NCBI GenBank assembly: GCA_963701445.1
Contig: CAVPAM010000038.1
Span: 62,001 to 126,000, forward strand
Length of the DNA stretch: 64,000 nucleotides
Reading direction: 5' to 3'
DNA from: CAKZLS01 sp963701445
GTDB lineage: Bacteria; Pseudomonadota; Alphaproteobacteria; Rhodospirillales; Defluviicoccaceae
This document shows positions 1 to 9,333 of this stretch, piece after piece; position 1 is the first letter of the stretch, and every line of letters starts with the position of its first letter. The position numbers and the translations under genes were made by a program. The notes beneath the pieces were generated by a model that ran no database searches, was not told the origin of the DNA, and saw only the letters and a program-made list of their open reading frames with translations.

Positions 1-2490
1 CCCCAGCGCCCAGAGGGTGTTGCCGAGATTGATCTGGGTGAGCGCCCAGTGCACCGGCAGCCGCTCGCGAGCCCGGACTTCCAGGGCGGATTTGTAGGCG
101 TCCACGGCGGCCTTCAGTTCCTCCGCGTTTCCGTCCCGCTCCCCCAGCGTCTGGAGGGCGTTGCCGAGATTGTTCTGGGTCATGGCCCACGCCAGCGGGA
201 AGCGCTCCCGGGTCCGCACTTCCAGTGTCGCCCGGTAGGCCGCGACCGCCTCGCGCAGAAATTCCGTTCCTTCCTCCCGGTCGCCGAGGGTGCGGAGGGC
301 GTTGCCGAGATTGTTCTGCGTGGCCGCCCAGTCGAGAGGGAACTGCTCGCGCGTGTACATGGAGAGCGCCGCCCGATGGGCCGTTACCGCCTGTCTCAGA
401 TGGGCCGTGCCCTCTTCGCGCTTGGCCAAGGTCCAAAGCGCGGTGCCCAGGTTGTTCTGGGTCATGGCGAAATGGAACGGAAGCTCGTCGCGGACGTAGA
501 CTTCCAGCGCCGACTTGTAGGCGTCGACCGCCTCCTCGAGATGCCGGGTTCCCTCCTCGCGGCCACCCAGGTTGGACAGCGCCGCGCCCAGGCTGTTCTG
601 GGTTTTTGCCCAGTCGAGCGGCCGCCGCACGCGGGTCACGACCCGCAGCGCCGCGCGGTAGGCCTCTACGGCGTTCTCCAGGGGGGCCGTTCCCTCTTCA
701 CGTTCCGAGAGCATCTGCAGCGCATCGCCGAGGTTGATCTGGGTGTTGGCCCAGTCCAGCGGGTAACGGTCGCGGGTGAGCACCTCCAGCGCCGAGTGGA
801 AGGCTTCGACCGCCTCCTCGAGCCGAACGGTGCGGCCCAGGCGGGCGCCGAGAGCGCAAAGCCCCATGCCGAGTTTGTCCTGGGTCATCGCCCACTCCAT
901 CGGCAGCCGGTCGCGCGAAAAGATTTCCAGCGCCGACCGGTAGGCGGTGACGGCGTCGTCAAGGCGCTGCGCGGCCTCGCCGTGTTCGCCAAGGGCATGA
1001 CAGGCGGCGCCCAGGCTGCTCTGGGTCATGGCCCAGTGCAGCGGCAGGGCAGCGCGCGTCAGGGTTTCGAGCGCGGCGGTATGAGCCGCGACCGCCTCGT
1101 GCAGGGACGCCGTTCCTTCCTCGCGCTGCCCCAGGGTTCTCAGGGCGACACCGAGATTGTTCTGGGTCATGGCCCAGGTCACCGGCAGCCGCTCCTTGGT
1201 GATGATTTCCAGGGCGCGGCGGTAGGCCGTCACCGCCTCTCGGAGATGCTCGGTGGCCTCGCCGCGTTTGCCGAGCGACCACAGCGCCACCGCCCGGTTG
1301 TTTTCCAGCATGGCCCAGTGCACGGGCATCTGGGTCCGCGTGTAGATATCCTCGGCGCTGCTGAAAGCCGCGAGGGACTCCTCGAGATAACCGGCCTGTT
1401 GCTTCAGTTCGCCCAGCATCCGCAGCGCGTTCCCCAGGGCGTTGAAAGTCATCGCCCTCAGATTCGGCGTCTCGACGGGGTTGGTTTCCTGCAGAACCAT
1501 TTTCAAGTCGGCGACGGCGCGCTCCAGCCATTCGGGATCGTCGGCGTTCTCGCCAATGGCCGCCGCCGCCGTGCCATGGGCGGCACGAATCCGCGCGAGA
1601 CCGCGCGCGGTCAGGCTGCTTGGCGGATTGTCGAGAATGCCCCGGGCCACCGCCGCGGCCGGAACGAGCAGAGCCAGAACGCTCTGCGCCTGAGCCTCGG
1701 TCGCCGGGTCGATCCCGGTCAGCGCCACGCCGTAAATGACCTCTCCCAGACGGTCTTCGAAGTCGTCGGGAAGTTCGAGCACGTTGCTCACCGGCCGAAA
1801 AGCGCGAACCTCTCCGCGCGGCGTTATCGCCGCCGAGAGGAAACGGAGCCTGATGGACCTCTCGCCCTCCGGCCGTTCGCCCCAGACCAGAACGTCGGCC
1901 CCGGCGTTCCGCGTGATCGCGCGTCCGGTGCGCAGCGCCTCCGCGAGGTGTTCGACGGGATCCCCCGGACCTTCGGCGCTCAGCGTTCTGTTGCAGCGCT
2001 CCACTGTGATCTCGGGGTGCCGCTGGAGAGCGGCCACCACCCGCAGGGTCTGCGACTTCGCCGCGTCGTCGCCGGCCAGGTCCGCGACGAGAACCTTGAA
2101 CGAGGTCGTTTGCCGGGGGCGCGCGCCGGCGAGCGGGGGCGGCGGGACCGCGGACGGGATCTGGGCCAGCGTGACGGCGGCGTCCGCCGAGCCGGGCGGC
2201 GTATCGTGGATCGTGGGCGACCCCAGTTCCTCGAACCGGAACAGCGCGAAAACCCGGCCGCCGTTGTAGTCGAGCACCCGCATGTCATCGGTTTCGTGAA
2301 GATCGTGCTCGACCGAGGAGAAATGGCCGCCGTACCGGGCCTTCGCCAACTCGAGGGGAATCTCGCAAGAGATGAACTTGGTGATGCCCTTGCTCTCGAG
2401 CTTCTTCAAAAGTCCGGGGTCCGTCGCCGTTTCATGCGACGTCAGGATCACCAGGGGCCCCCCCGCCGTCAGCAACATGATCGCCTTCAT
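1..2490 (-). CDS. TPR-repeat protein with N-terminal 'cytosolic protein' domain (3' end off window)
   Basis: 830 codons are visible from ATG at 2490 to the window edge with no stop, so the C-terminus is missing. Residues 1-90 (start MKAIMLLTAGGPLVILTSHE) form a small globular domain that I recall as a stand-alone protein in related bacteria. Residues of roughly 130-215 form a second alpha/beta domain containing VLVADLAGDDAAKSQ and ADVLVWGERP. From about residue 350 to the edge there are ten repeats of about 51 residues with the core LPLxWAMTQNNLGxALxTLG followed by EEGTxxLxEAVxAYxxALEV, an extended TPR unit. No enzyme motif is seen, so a protein-protein scaffold is the likely role. A G-rich run eight bases before the ATG may be the ribosome site. 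Partner and function are unknown. Confidence 0.8.
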   Translation of the reverse strand, partial: MKAIMLLTAGGPLVILTSHETATDPGLLKKLESKGITKFISCEIPLELAKARYGGHFSSVEHDLHETDDMRVLDYNGGRVFALFRFEELGSPTIHDTPPGSADAAVTLAQIPSAVPPPPLAGARPRQTTSFKVLVADLAGDDAAKSQTLRVVAALQRHPEITVERCNRTLSAEGPGDPVEHLAEALRTGRAITRNAGADVLVWGERPEGERSIRLRFLSAAITPRGEVRAFRPVSNVLELPDDFEDRLGEVIYGVALTGIDPATEAQAQSVLALLVPAAAVARGILDNPPSSLTARGLARIRAAHGTAAAAIGENADDPEWLERAVADLKMVLQETNPVETPNLRAMTFNALGNALRMLGELKQQAGYLEESLAAFSSAEDIYTRTQMPVHWAMLENNRAVALWSLGKRGEATEHLREAVTAYRRALEIITKERLPVTWAMTQNNLGVALRTLGQREEGTASLHEAVAAHTAALETLTRAALPLHWAMTQSSLGAACHALGEHGEAAQRLDDAVTAYRSALEIFSRDRLPMEWAMTQDKLGMGLCALGARLGRTVRLEEAVEAFHSALEVLTRDRYPLDWANTQINLGDALQMLSEREEGTAPLENAVEAYRAALRVVTRVRRPLDWAKTQNSLGAALSNLGGREEGTRHLEEAVDAYKSALEVYVRDELPFHFAMTQNNLGTALWTLAKREEGTAHLRQAVTAHRAALSMYTREQFPLDWAATQNNLGNALRTLGDREEGTEFLREAVAAYRATLEVRTRERFPLAWAMTQNNLGNALQTLGERDGNAEELKAAVDAYKSALEVRARERLPVHWALTQINLGNTLWALG

Positions 2491-2645
2491 ACGCGTTACC
2501 CCCCAAAGGGTTCTTATTGATTGTTTTCACGGGCCGCGACTCGCGACCGGCTCCTTAAGACATATAGTCGAAGGCGGTCGCCAGCGAAACTCGTTATCTT
2601 GATCTTGCCGCTCGTCACGATCCGCGCCCCGTGGGACCCGGACCG

Positions 2646-2858
2646 TCAAAAATCGATACAGCGGCCCTTCTTCTCCCAGTCGCCGAACCGGGTGGGCTCG
2701 GGACCCGGGGGGCCGCCCACCTCTTCCGGAGTCTCGGCCGCGTGGGCCTCTTCCTCCGGTTCCCGCTCGTTGCCGGGCGCAGGGTCCGTTTCCGGCGTGA
2801 TCTCTTGGGTGGCGGTGTCTTGACCGGCATGGGCGCCGGCGTCGGTGGTCTTGGTCAT
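2646..2858 (-). CDS. DUF1674 protein (SDHAF4-like)
   Basis: A 70-residue protein with a disordered acidic N-terminal half rich in E, P and A, followed by the diagnostic DUF1674 C-terminus GPEPTRFGDWEKKGRCIDF. This family is the bacterial counterpart of mitochondrial SDHAF4, which assists flavinylated succinate dehydrogenase assembly; a role in the bacterium is inferred from homology only. It is divergent from htpX, with about 100 bases between the two starts. Length is as expected for the family and nothing is disrupted. Confidence 0.85.
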   Translation of the reverse strand: MTKTTDAGAHAGQDTATQEITPETDPAPGNEREPEEEAHAAETPEEVGGPPGPEPTRFGDWEKKGRCIDF

Positions 2859-2959
2859 GAATTTCTCATCGGTGGAGGTTGCGGCACGGCTTGGAGGATA
2901 CTACTACATTAGATGGTCGTTACGATACCAGTCACCAGCAACAACAGGCAGTTCGGAAG

Positions 2960-3820
2960 ATGAGTACGGTACGCACCGGGATCCTGCTCGCGGGACTGAC
3001 GGCGTTGTTCCTCGCCATCGGGTTCATGCTCGGCGGGCAGACCGGCATGATCATCGCGTTTCTGTTCGCGCTCGGCACCAATGCGTTCGCGTATTGGAAC
3101 TCCGACAAGATGGTTCTCCGCATGTACGGCGCGCGCGAGGTGGACGCCCGCTCGGCGCCTGGCTTCTATGGTATCGTCGAACAGCTTGCCCATCGCGCCG
3201 AACTCCCCATGCCGAAGGTCTATCTCATCGACAATCCGCAGCCGAACGCCTTCGCCACCGGCCGCAACCCGGAGAACGCGGCGGTCGCCGCCACCACCGG
3301 TCTGCTCGACCTGCTCGATCACGAGGAAATCGCGGGCGTGATGGCGCACGAACTGGCGCACGTCAAGAACCGCGACACCCTGATCATGACCGTGACCGCC
3401 ACCATCGCCGGCGCCATCAGCATGATCGCCAACTTCGCGCTTTTCTTCGGCGGCAACCGCGACAATCCGCTCGGGTTGATCGGCACGATCCTGCTCATGA
3501 TCCTGGCGCCCCTGGCCGCCATGCTGGTGCAGATGGCCATTTCGCGGACCCGGGAGTACGGCGCCGACCGCATGGGCGGACAGATCTGCGGCCAACCCAT
3601 GTGGCTGGCCTCGGCCCTGAAGAAGCTGGAAGCGGGCGCCCAGCGCGTGGACAACCCGGTCGCCGAAAACAATCCCGCCACCGCCCACCTGTTCATCGTC
3701 AACCCGCTGCACATGCGGTCCATGGACAGCCTGTTTTCCACCCATCCCAAGACCGAGAACCGCGTCCGCGCGCTACGCGAACTGGCCGTGGAAACCGGTA
3801 CGGCCGGGCCATGGGGTTGA
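2960..3820 (+). CDS. htpX: Membrane zinc protease HtpX
   Basis: 286-residue M48-family inner-membrane metalloprotease that degrades misfolded membrane proteins. Two N-terminal hydrophobic segments (residues about 5-50) precede the catalytic zinc motif HELAH near residue 131; two more hydrophobic segments follow, then the conserved SRTREYGADR with the third zinc ligand Glu. The start at MSTVRTGILLAGLTALF was chosen because it matches the usual HtpX N-terminus; an upstream in-frame start would add 27 residues without similarity. rsmB follows 53 bases downstream on the same strand. Confidence 0.95.
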   Translation: MSTVRTGILLAGLTALFLAIGFMLGGQTGMIIAFLFALGTNAFAYWNSDKMVLRMYGAREVDARSAPGFYGIVEQLAHRAELPMPKVYLIDNPQPNAFATGRNPENAAVAATTGLLDLLDHEEIAGVMAHELAHVKNRDTLIMTVTATIAGAISMIANFALFFGGNRDNPLGLIGTILLMILAPLAAMLVQMAISRTREYGADRMGGQICGQPMWLASALKKLEAGAQRVDNPVAENNPATAHLFIVNPLHMRSMDSLFSTHPKTENRVRALRELAVETGTAGPWG

Positions 3821-3873
3821 TATCCCGATCACGGCGTTTTCATGTCTGAGGGTCGCGGGCGGGTACCTGTTTC

Positions 3874-5248
3874 ATGACGGAAGCGGCGGGCCGCGGCCCC
3901 CGGAAAAAGCCGAATCGGGCATGGCGAAACCCGGCGAACGTCCCCGCGGTCGGCGGCGCGGTGCTGTCTCCGCGATCCATGGCCCTCGACCTGCTGGCGG
4001 CGGTGCTTGGCCATCGCCGGCCCCTCGATGAGGCCTTCCATGGTCACAAGTCGTTGTCGCGGCTTGAACCGCGCGACCGGGCGTTCGCCCTCAATCTCGC
4101 CGCCACGACCCTCCGGCGCCTCGGCCAGCTCGACGCCCTGATCGACCATTTCCTGAGCCATCCCCTGCCGAAGGAGGCGAAGGGGGTGCGCGATCTCCTG
4201 CGGCTGGGCATCTGCCAACTGATCTTTCTGGAAACGCCGGCGCACGCCGCCGTCGACACCACCGTGACCCTGGCCCAGCGCCGCCGCCGCGAACGCTACG
4301 CGCCGCTGATCAATGCCGTGCTCCGGCGGGTGTCGTCCGACGGCCGGGCGCTTGCCGATGCCGAGGACGCGGCCCGCTTGAACACGCCGGAATGGCTGTG
4401 GCGGGCGTGGTCGGAGGGCTACGGCGAGGACACCTGCCGGCGCATCGCCGAGGCGCATCTGGAAGAGCCGCCGCTGGATGTGACGGCTCGGGACAGGGAC
4501 AAGAATTCCGATCTGGCCGTGGCGCTCGACGCCAGCGTGCTTCCCACCGGCACCCTGCGGCTGCGGCATCGCGGCGCCGTCACCGGCCTTCCCGGTTTCG
4601 ACGAGGGCGCGTGGTGGGTGCAGGACGCGGCGGCGGCCCTGCCGGCCCGGCTGCTGGGCGATCTGGAGGGGCGGCACGTCCTCGACCTGTGCGCCGCGCC
4701 CGGCGGAAAGACGGCCCAGCTCGCGGCGGCCGGCGCCCGTGTCACCGCCCTGGACCGCGCTCCCGAACGGCTCGGACAGCTCGAACGAAATCTCGCGCGG
4801 TTGCGGTTGCGGGCCGAAATCGTGGTGGCGGACGCCCGCGACTGGCGCCCGCCGGAGCCCGCCGACGCGGTGATCGTCGACGTGCCCTGTTCGGCCACCG
4901 GCACCATCCGCCGCCATCCCGACGTGGCCTGGCTCAAGAGCGCCGCCGACGTGGCCAGCCTGACGCCGGTTCAGGCGGGGCTGCTGGCGGCGGCGGCCGA
5001 AATGGTCAAGCCCGGCGGCCTGGTGGTCTACTGTTCGTGCTCGCTGCAGCCCGAGGAGGGACCGGGACAGATCGAGGCGTTCCTGAGCCGGTCGCCGGCA
5101 TTCCGCCGGGTTCCCGTGACCCCTGAAGAAGTCGGGCGGCCTCACCGAAACGATCACCGCCGACGGCGACCTCCGAACCCTGCCCTGTCACCTCGCCGGC
5201 CAGGGCGGCATGGACGGCTTCTACGCCGCCCGCCTGCGGCGGAAATAA
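3874..5248 (+). CDS. rsmB: 16S rRNA m5C967 methyltransferase RsmB (frameshifted)
   Basis: SAM-dependent RNA cytosine-C5 methyltransferase. An N-terminal NusB-like RNA-binding domain (about residues 25-160) is followed by the methyltransferase domain with motif I LDLCAAPGGKTAQLAA, catalytic motif IV DVPCSATG and motif VI VYCSCSLQPEE, each with its key cysteine. The frame breaks near 5134-5136: one extra G in a GGG run moves the expected end (GGLTETITADGDLRTLP ... FYAARLRRK) into the +1 frame. Removing one base gives an intact protein of 457 residues ending at 5248. Read literally, the first frame continues with an unrelated tail into the next gene. The break is probably a sequencing error. Confidence 0.9.
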
Positions 5249-5272
5249 GCGCCCACTCCACGGAGACAGCGG

Positions 5273-5974
5273 ATGCCCCCAATGAACATCGGTTTCCTCA
5301 TCTTTCCGGAGATGACGCAACTGGATATGACCGGTCCGTATGAGGTGTTCGATAAGTTTCCGGACTCCACGGTGGATCTGATCTGGAAAGACCTTTCGCC
5401 GGTCACGGTTGGCGGTGGAATGCGGATCCTCCCGACCACCGCCTTCGACACGTGTCCCCAACTCGACATTCTGTGCATTCCCGGTGGCCTCGGCGTGAAT
5501 GCGTTGCTGAACGATGCCGAAACGCTCGACTTCGTCCGCGCGCAGTCCCGCGCGGCACGGTATGTCACGTCGGTATGCACGGGCGCGCTCGTGCTGGGCG
5601 CCGCGGGATTGCTGCGGGGCCGGCGGGCGACCACCCACTGGATGTCGCATGACCTGCTCGAGGCATTCGGCGCCGTTCCGGTAAAGGAGCGCGTGGTCGT
5701 GGACGGCAATGTGATGACGGGGGGCGGTGTCACCGCGGGAATAGACTTCGCTCTTGTCCTGGCGGCCGAAATTCTGGGGGAACAAGAGGCCAAGCGAATC
5801 CAACTCGCCATCGAGTACGATCCGAAGCCGCCTTTCGACGCGGGATCGCCCGAAACCGCCGGCGCCGCCCTGGTGGAACGGGTCCGTATCGCCGCCAAGG
5901 TTCGGCAGGACGAGAGGATCGTGGAGGTCGAGAAAGCGGCGCTCGCGCTTTCCGGGCCGACTGCAAGAGCGTAG
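5273..5974 (+). CDS. DJ-1/PfpI family protein, isonitrile hydratase-like
   Basis: 233-residue class I glutamine-amidotransferase-fold protein. The nucleophile elbow is TSVCTGALVLGAAGLL, with the cysteine expected to act as nucleophile, and an acidic residue lies in the FPEMTQLDMTGPYEVF segment. The pattern IPGGLGVNALL, RRATTHWMSHDLL, VVVDGNVMTGGGVTAGIDF closely follows Pseudomonas cyclohexyl-isocyanide hydratase (InhA), which hydrates isonitriles to N-substituted formamides. The substrate here is inferred; other members of this fold are glyoxalases or chaperones. A second ATG at 5282 is an equally good start. The next gene starts 20 bases downstream. Confidence 0.75.
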   Translation: MPPMNIGFLIFPEMTQLDMTGPYEVFDKFPDSTVDLIWKDLSPVTVGGGMRILPTTAFDTCPQLDILCIPGGLGVNALLNDAETLDFVRAQSRAARYVTSVCTGALVLGAAGLLRGRRATTHWMSHDLLEAFGAVPVKERVVVDGNVMTGGGVTAGIDFALVLAAEILGEQEAKRIQLAIEYDPKPPFDAGSPETAGAALVERVRIAAKVRQDERIVEVEKAALALSGPTARA

Positions 5975-5993
5975 AGGTTCGGGTGACCAGGCC

Positions 5994-6716
5994 TTGAACG
6001 ACAAGATCTTCGCGTACTGCGAGCGCGGTCTCGATCCGGGCCTCTGGGCGGAACCGGTCAACGCGCTAACCAACGCTGCCTTCGTGATCGCCGGCCTCGC
6101 CGCCCTGTACCTGATCCGCCAGCGGCCGCCGGGCGAGCGATCCATCGTTCAGATCGCGCTCGCGGTCCTGGTCGTTCTCATCGGTATCGGCAGTTTCCTG
6201 TTCCACACCCAGGCGACCGCCTGGGCGGCCATCGCCGACGTGGCGCCCATCGGGATCTTCATGCTGCTCTATTTCGCGGTCGCCATGCGCTCGCTGCTGC
6301 GCCTGCCCCTGGGCTGGGCGATGGTGTTGACCATGGCCTTCGCGGCCTGCCTGTGGGCGGCGGGACGGATCACCTGCGGCCCGGACGGCCTGGTGGAGTT
6401 CGCCGGCGGCGGCGGGCGCTGCCTCAACGGGTCGGTGGGATACCTCCCGGCCCTGGCGGCGATGCTGGCGATCGGCGGTGTGCTGGCGCTGAAACGCCAT
6501 CCCGGCGCGCGATCGCTGCTGATCGCCGGCGGCATCTTCGCCGTCTCGGTCACCTTCCGCACCCTCGACCGCGAATTCTGCGCCGAAACCGCCGTCGCCG
6601 GCACCCCCCTCGGCACCCACTTCCTGTGGCACACCCTCAACGCGCTGATGCTGTTCATCCTGATGCGGGCGGTGACCTTGTACGCTCGATCGAATTTGGC
6701 TGGCCGCGCCGACTGA
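5994..6716 (+). CDS. Ceramidase-like integral membrane protein
   Basis: About 240 residues with seven predicted membrane segments. The conserved elements of the alkaline-ceramidase (PF05875, CREST superfamily) fold are present: YCERGLDPGLWAEPVNALTN near the N-terminus, GSFLFHTQATAWAAIADVAPI with a metal-ligand His and Asp, and the C-terminal THFLWHTLNA His pair. Bacterial members are presumed amide hydrolases of lipids but are mostly uncharacterised. The start is taken as TTG at 5994 because no in-frame ATG lies between the upstream gene and the conserved N-terminus; this is uncertain. It probably shares a transcript with the DJ-1 gene. Confidence 0.75.
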   Translation: MNDKIFAYCERGLDPGLWAEPVNALTNAAFVIAGLAALYLIRQRPPGERSIVQIALAVLVVLIGIGSFLFHTQATAWAAIADVAPIGIFMLLYFAVAMRSLLRLPLGWAMVLTMAFAACLWAAGRITCGPDGLVEFAGGGGRCLNGSVGYLPALAAMLAIGGVLALKRHPGARSLLIAGGIFAVSVTFRTLDREFCAETAVAGTPLGTHFLWHTLNALMLFILMRAVTLYARSNLAGRAD

Positions 6717-6798
6717 CGTCAACGTTGCGCTTGATTGCCTGTCCCGAGAGCGATGTGTTTAATTTGTCTACAACCGCATACGCCTTGGAGACGCCCAC

Positions 6799-7062
6799 AT
6801 GGGAAACACGACTTTAACGGTTCGCGTATCGCCGGAACTCAAGGAGCGCCTGGGCAAGCTGGCCGAACGGACGCGGCGGACCAAGTCGTTTCTGGCGGGG
6901 GAAGCGATCGCCGGATACGTGGAGCGCGAGCTTGAGATCGTCGCCGGCATCGAACGCGGCCTTGCCGACATGAAAGCCGGACGCGTTGTTCCCCATGAAG
7001 AGGTCATGGCGGAGATCGACGTCATCGTCGAAGCGGCAAAGTCAAGGCGGGGGACCGCGTGA
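6799..7062 (+). CDS. Ribbon-helix-helix antitoxin (RelB/ParD type)
   Basis: 87 residues. The N-terminus LTVRVSPELKERLGKLAE is a CopG/RHH DNA-binding strand-helix unit, and the C-terminal half (AGIERGLADMKAGRVVPHEE) is the typical toxin-neutralising helix region. The stop TGA overlaps the GTG start of the downstream toxin gene, the usual translationally coupled arrangement. The protein would bind and neutralise the toxin and repress the shared promoter. The upstream region 6720-6798 is AT-richer than its surroundings and probably holds that promoter, but no clear operator palindrome was resolved. Confidence 0.85.
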   Translation: MGNTTLTVRVSPELKERLGKLAERTRRTKSFLAGEAIAGYVERELEIVAGIERGLADMKAGRVVPHEEVMAEIDVIVEAAKSRRGTA

Positions 7063-7343
7063 GGCGGGTTGTCTGGTCCATCGACGCCAGCACCGAGTAC
7101 CGCGAAATCGTCACCTACATCGCCAGCGATGATCCGTTAGCCGCCGATAAGGTGGCCACGCGAATCCGTGACGCCGTCCACGACCTCGCGACGATGCCCA
7201 CCGGCCGCCAGGGCCGCGTGTCGGGCACCCACGAAGAAGTGATTTCAGGCTTGCCCTACATCATCGCGTATGCCCTTGGCGACGAGCCGAGGGGCCACGA
7301 AACAATCACCATTCTCCGTGTCATTCACGGGGCGAGAAATTGA
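7059..7343 (+). CDS. RelE/ParE-family toxin
   Basis: 94 residues with the RelE/ParE fold pattern: VVWSIDASTEYREIVTYIASDDP at the N-terminus, a central helical pair, then GRVSGTHEEVISGLPYIIAYAL and the C-terminal strand TITILRVIHGARN. The Gly-Arg-xx-Gly-T and final ILRVIHGARN segments are characteristic. RelE-type members cleave mRNA at the ribosome and ParE-type members poison gyrase; the sequence does not settle which. The GTG start overlaps the antitoxin stop by four bases. The pair looks intact, unlike the two other toxin-antitoxin loci in this window. Confidence 0.85.
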   Translation: MRRVVWSIDASTEYREIVTYIASDDPLAADKVATRIRDAVHDLATMPTGRQGRVSGTHEEVISGLPYIIAYALGDEPRGHETITILRVIHGARN

Positions 7344-7540
7344 CAGGATGAAAGCTGACCCGGGTGATTATTCGCACGGTGGATTGTCCGGGTTGCAAAC
7401 GCTGGCGGCGGTCGCCGGCAACAGGGCCGCAAGATCCATTGACAAAGGCTCCGCCATCCCCCTTGAAAACCCGCCGGAACGAGGCTAGGTGATGGGCGGA
7501 GGGGCCGCGTTCGCGGCCTGTTGTGTTGGAGATGCGTGTC

Positions 7541-8572
7541 ATGGGCTACAGGGTCGCGGTGGTGGGCGCCACCGGCAACGTCGGTCGGGAAATGCTGCAA
7601 ACCTTGTCGGAACGGAAGTTCCCGGTGGACGAGGTGGTCGCGCTGGCGTCGGCGCGTTCGGTGGGCAAGGAAGTATCCTTCGGCGACGACCAGACGCTGA
7701 AAATCCAGAACCTGGCGGACTTCGACTTTACGGGGATCGACATCGTGCTGTCGTCGCCGGGCGCCAAGGTCTCGGCCGAATATAGCCCCAAGGCGGCGGC
7801 CGCGGGCGCCGTGGTCATCGACAACACCTCGCATTTCCGCATGGATCCCGACGTGCCGCTGGTGGTGCCCGAGGTGAACCCCCAGGCCATCGCCGGCTAT
7901 CGCAAGAAGGGGATCATCGCCAATCCCAATTGCTCCACCATCCAGATGGTGGTGGCGCTGCAGCCGCTGCATAAGCTGGCCGGCATCAAGAGGGTGGTGG
8001 TGTCGAGCTATCAGTCGGTGTCGGGCGGCGGCAAGGAGGCCATGGACGAGCTGTTCGCGCAGACCCGCGGCATCTACGTCAACGAGCCGGCGAGCCAGCA
8101 CCGGAAGAAGTTCACCAAGCAGATCGCCTTCAACGTGATCCCGCACATCGACGTGTTCATGGAAGACGGGTCCACCAAGGAAGAGTGGAAGATGGCGGTG
8201 GAGACCCGCAAGATCATGGGCGCCGACATCGACGTGACCGCCACCTGCGTCCGGGTGCCGGTGTTCGTCGGCCATTCCGAGGCGGTGAACATCGAATGCC
8301 GACGGCCCATCGGCGAGGACGCGGCGCGTGCCGCCCTGCGTGCCGCGCCCGGCGTCGTCGTCGTCGATCACCGGGAAGACGAAGGCTACGTGACCCCGGC
8401 CGAATGCGCCGGCGAGGACGCGGTCTATGTCAGCCGGATCCGGACCGATCCCACCGTCAAGCACGGCCTCAACCTGTGGGTGGTTTCCGACAACCTGCGC
8501 AAGGGCGCGGCGCTCAACACCGTGCAGATCGCCGAAACGCTGATCCGCGAGCACATGCAGCGCGCCGCCTGA
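7541..8572 (+). CDS. asd: Aspartate-semialdehyde dehydrogenase
   Basis: 343-residue NADPH-dependent enzyme reducing aspartyl-4-phosphate to aspartate semialdehyde, the branch point to lysine, threonine, methionine and cell-wall diaminopimelate. It shows the N-terminal Rossmann motif VAVVGATGNVGREML, the active-site cysteine in IIANPNCSTIQMV and the conserved SSYQSVSGGGKEAMDEL. The ATG at 7541 was preferred because GGAG lies nine bases upstream and the encoded start (MGYRVAVVGATG) is the family norm; an ATG at 7532 and another start at 7523 are in frame. Full length, no damage. Confidence 0.95.
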   Translation: MGYRVAVVGATGNVGREMLQTLSERKFPVDEVVALASARSVGKEVSFGDDQTLKIQNLADFDFTGIDIVLSSPGAKVSAEYSPKAAAAGAVVIDNTSHFRMDPDVPLVVPEVNPQAIAGYRKKGIIANPNCSTIQMVVALQPLHKLAGIKRVVVSSYQSVSGGGKEAMDELFAQTRGIYVNEPASQHRKKFTKQIAFNVIPHIDVFMEDGSTKEEWKMAVETRKIMGADIDVTATCVRVPVFVGHSEAVNIECRRPIGEDAARAALRAAPGVVVVDHREDEGYVTPAECAGEDAVYVSRIRTDPTVKHGLNLWVVSDNLRKGAALNTVQIAETLIREHMQRAA

Positions 8573-8623
8573 GCATCGCCGCCGGTTCGCGGCGGTGCGG
8601 CGGCGGCGGGCCCCGATGCCGGG

Positions 8624-9220
8624 CTACAGATCCAGCGGCATGTGCGGATCGTCGGCGCGCGGCCGGTCGCGTCCCGTCGGCGGCCGCGATGGCCGCCCGT
8701 GGCGATCGTGTTTCGCGGGACCGTCGCGTCTCTCGGGGCCATCGTGGTCGAGTTGGCCCCGCCGGCGGTCCGGGCCGAAGTAGGTGTCGCACAAGGTGTA
8801 CGGCCTCGGGTTTTCCATCACGGACTGGATCGCGCCGAGCAGGCCGGAACGCGAGATGGGTTTGGTCACGAACGCGTCGACCCCGGCGTCGCGGGCGGCC
8901 AGCGCCCGGCGGCACTGCTTGTGCGACGACATCAGGATCAGGCTGACGTAGGGGTCCGGACTGTCCTCCAGGTCGCGCGCGTGCTTGACGAAGGTCAGCC
9001 CGTCCACCGGCTGCATTTCCCAGTCCACCAGGACGATATCGGGGCAGAACGACCGGAACACCTCCCGGGCGTGGGCGCCGTCGGCGGCTTCGCGGATTTC
9101 GCGGGCATGACAGGACTTGAGAAGCCACTTGATCATGTTGCGCACGACGATGCTGTCGTCCACCACCATGAACGAAAATTCGTCCAGTCGCGGTGTGTCT
9201 CTCAATGGATGAATGATCAT
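8624..9220 (-). CDS. CheY-like response regulator with basic C-terminal tail
   Basis: 198 residues. A receiver domain spans about residues 12-140: acidic pair in FMVVDDSIVVRNMIKWLL, phosphoacceptor Asp in DIVLVDWEMQPVDGL, the Ser/Thr position in LILMSSH and the conserved Lys in AFVTKPIS. The remaining 55 residues are a low-complexity, highly charged tail rich in R, D, H and P with no recognisable output domain. That suggests a single-domain regulator acting by protein contact, as CheY does. No histidine kinase is nearby. The ATG at 9220 was chosen as the first Met before the conserved fold; an in-frame start 60 bases upstream is possible. Confidence 0.85.
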   Translation of the reverse strand: MIIHPLRDTPRLDEFSFMVVDDSIVVRNMIKWLLKSCHAREIREAADGAHAREVFRSFCPDIVLVDWEMQPVDGLTFVKHARDLEDSPDPYVSLILMSSHKQCRRALAARDAGVDAFVTKPISRSGLLGAIQSVMENPRPYTLCDTYFGPDRRRGQLDHDGPERRDGPAKHDRHGRPSRPPTGRDRPRADDPHMPLDL

Positions 9221-9333
9221 GTCCGGTGCTGCCGGCTGTTGGGTCGGAAGGCGAACCACACGCAAACTATGCGAGCACAAATTTCATTGTAACTCGTTCA
9301 GGTAGTTTTTTCTACCGCAAAGTTTGTCTTGCT

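Noticed and set aside
49..2520. Uninterrupted 823-codon plus-strand frame opposite the TPR gene
   Set aside because: The minus strand encodes clear TPR repeats with conserved residues; the plus frame is their GC-driven mirror, repeating only because the opposite strand repeats.
2859..2959. Heat-shock (sigma-32) promoter before htpX
   Set aside because: A CTTGGA is present but the only -10-like sequence is about 11 bases away, too close for the known spacing.
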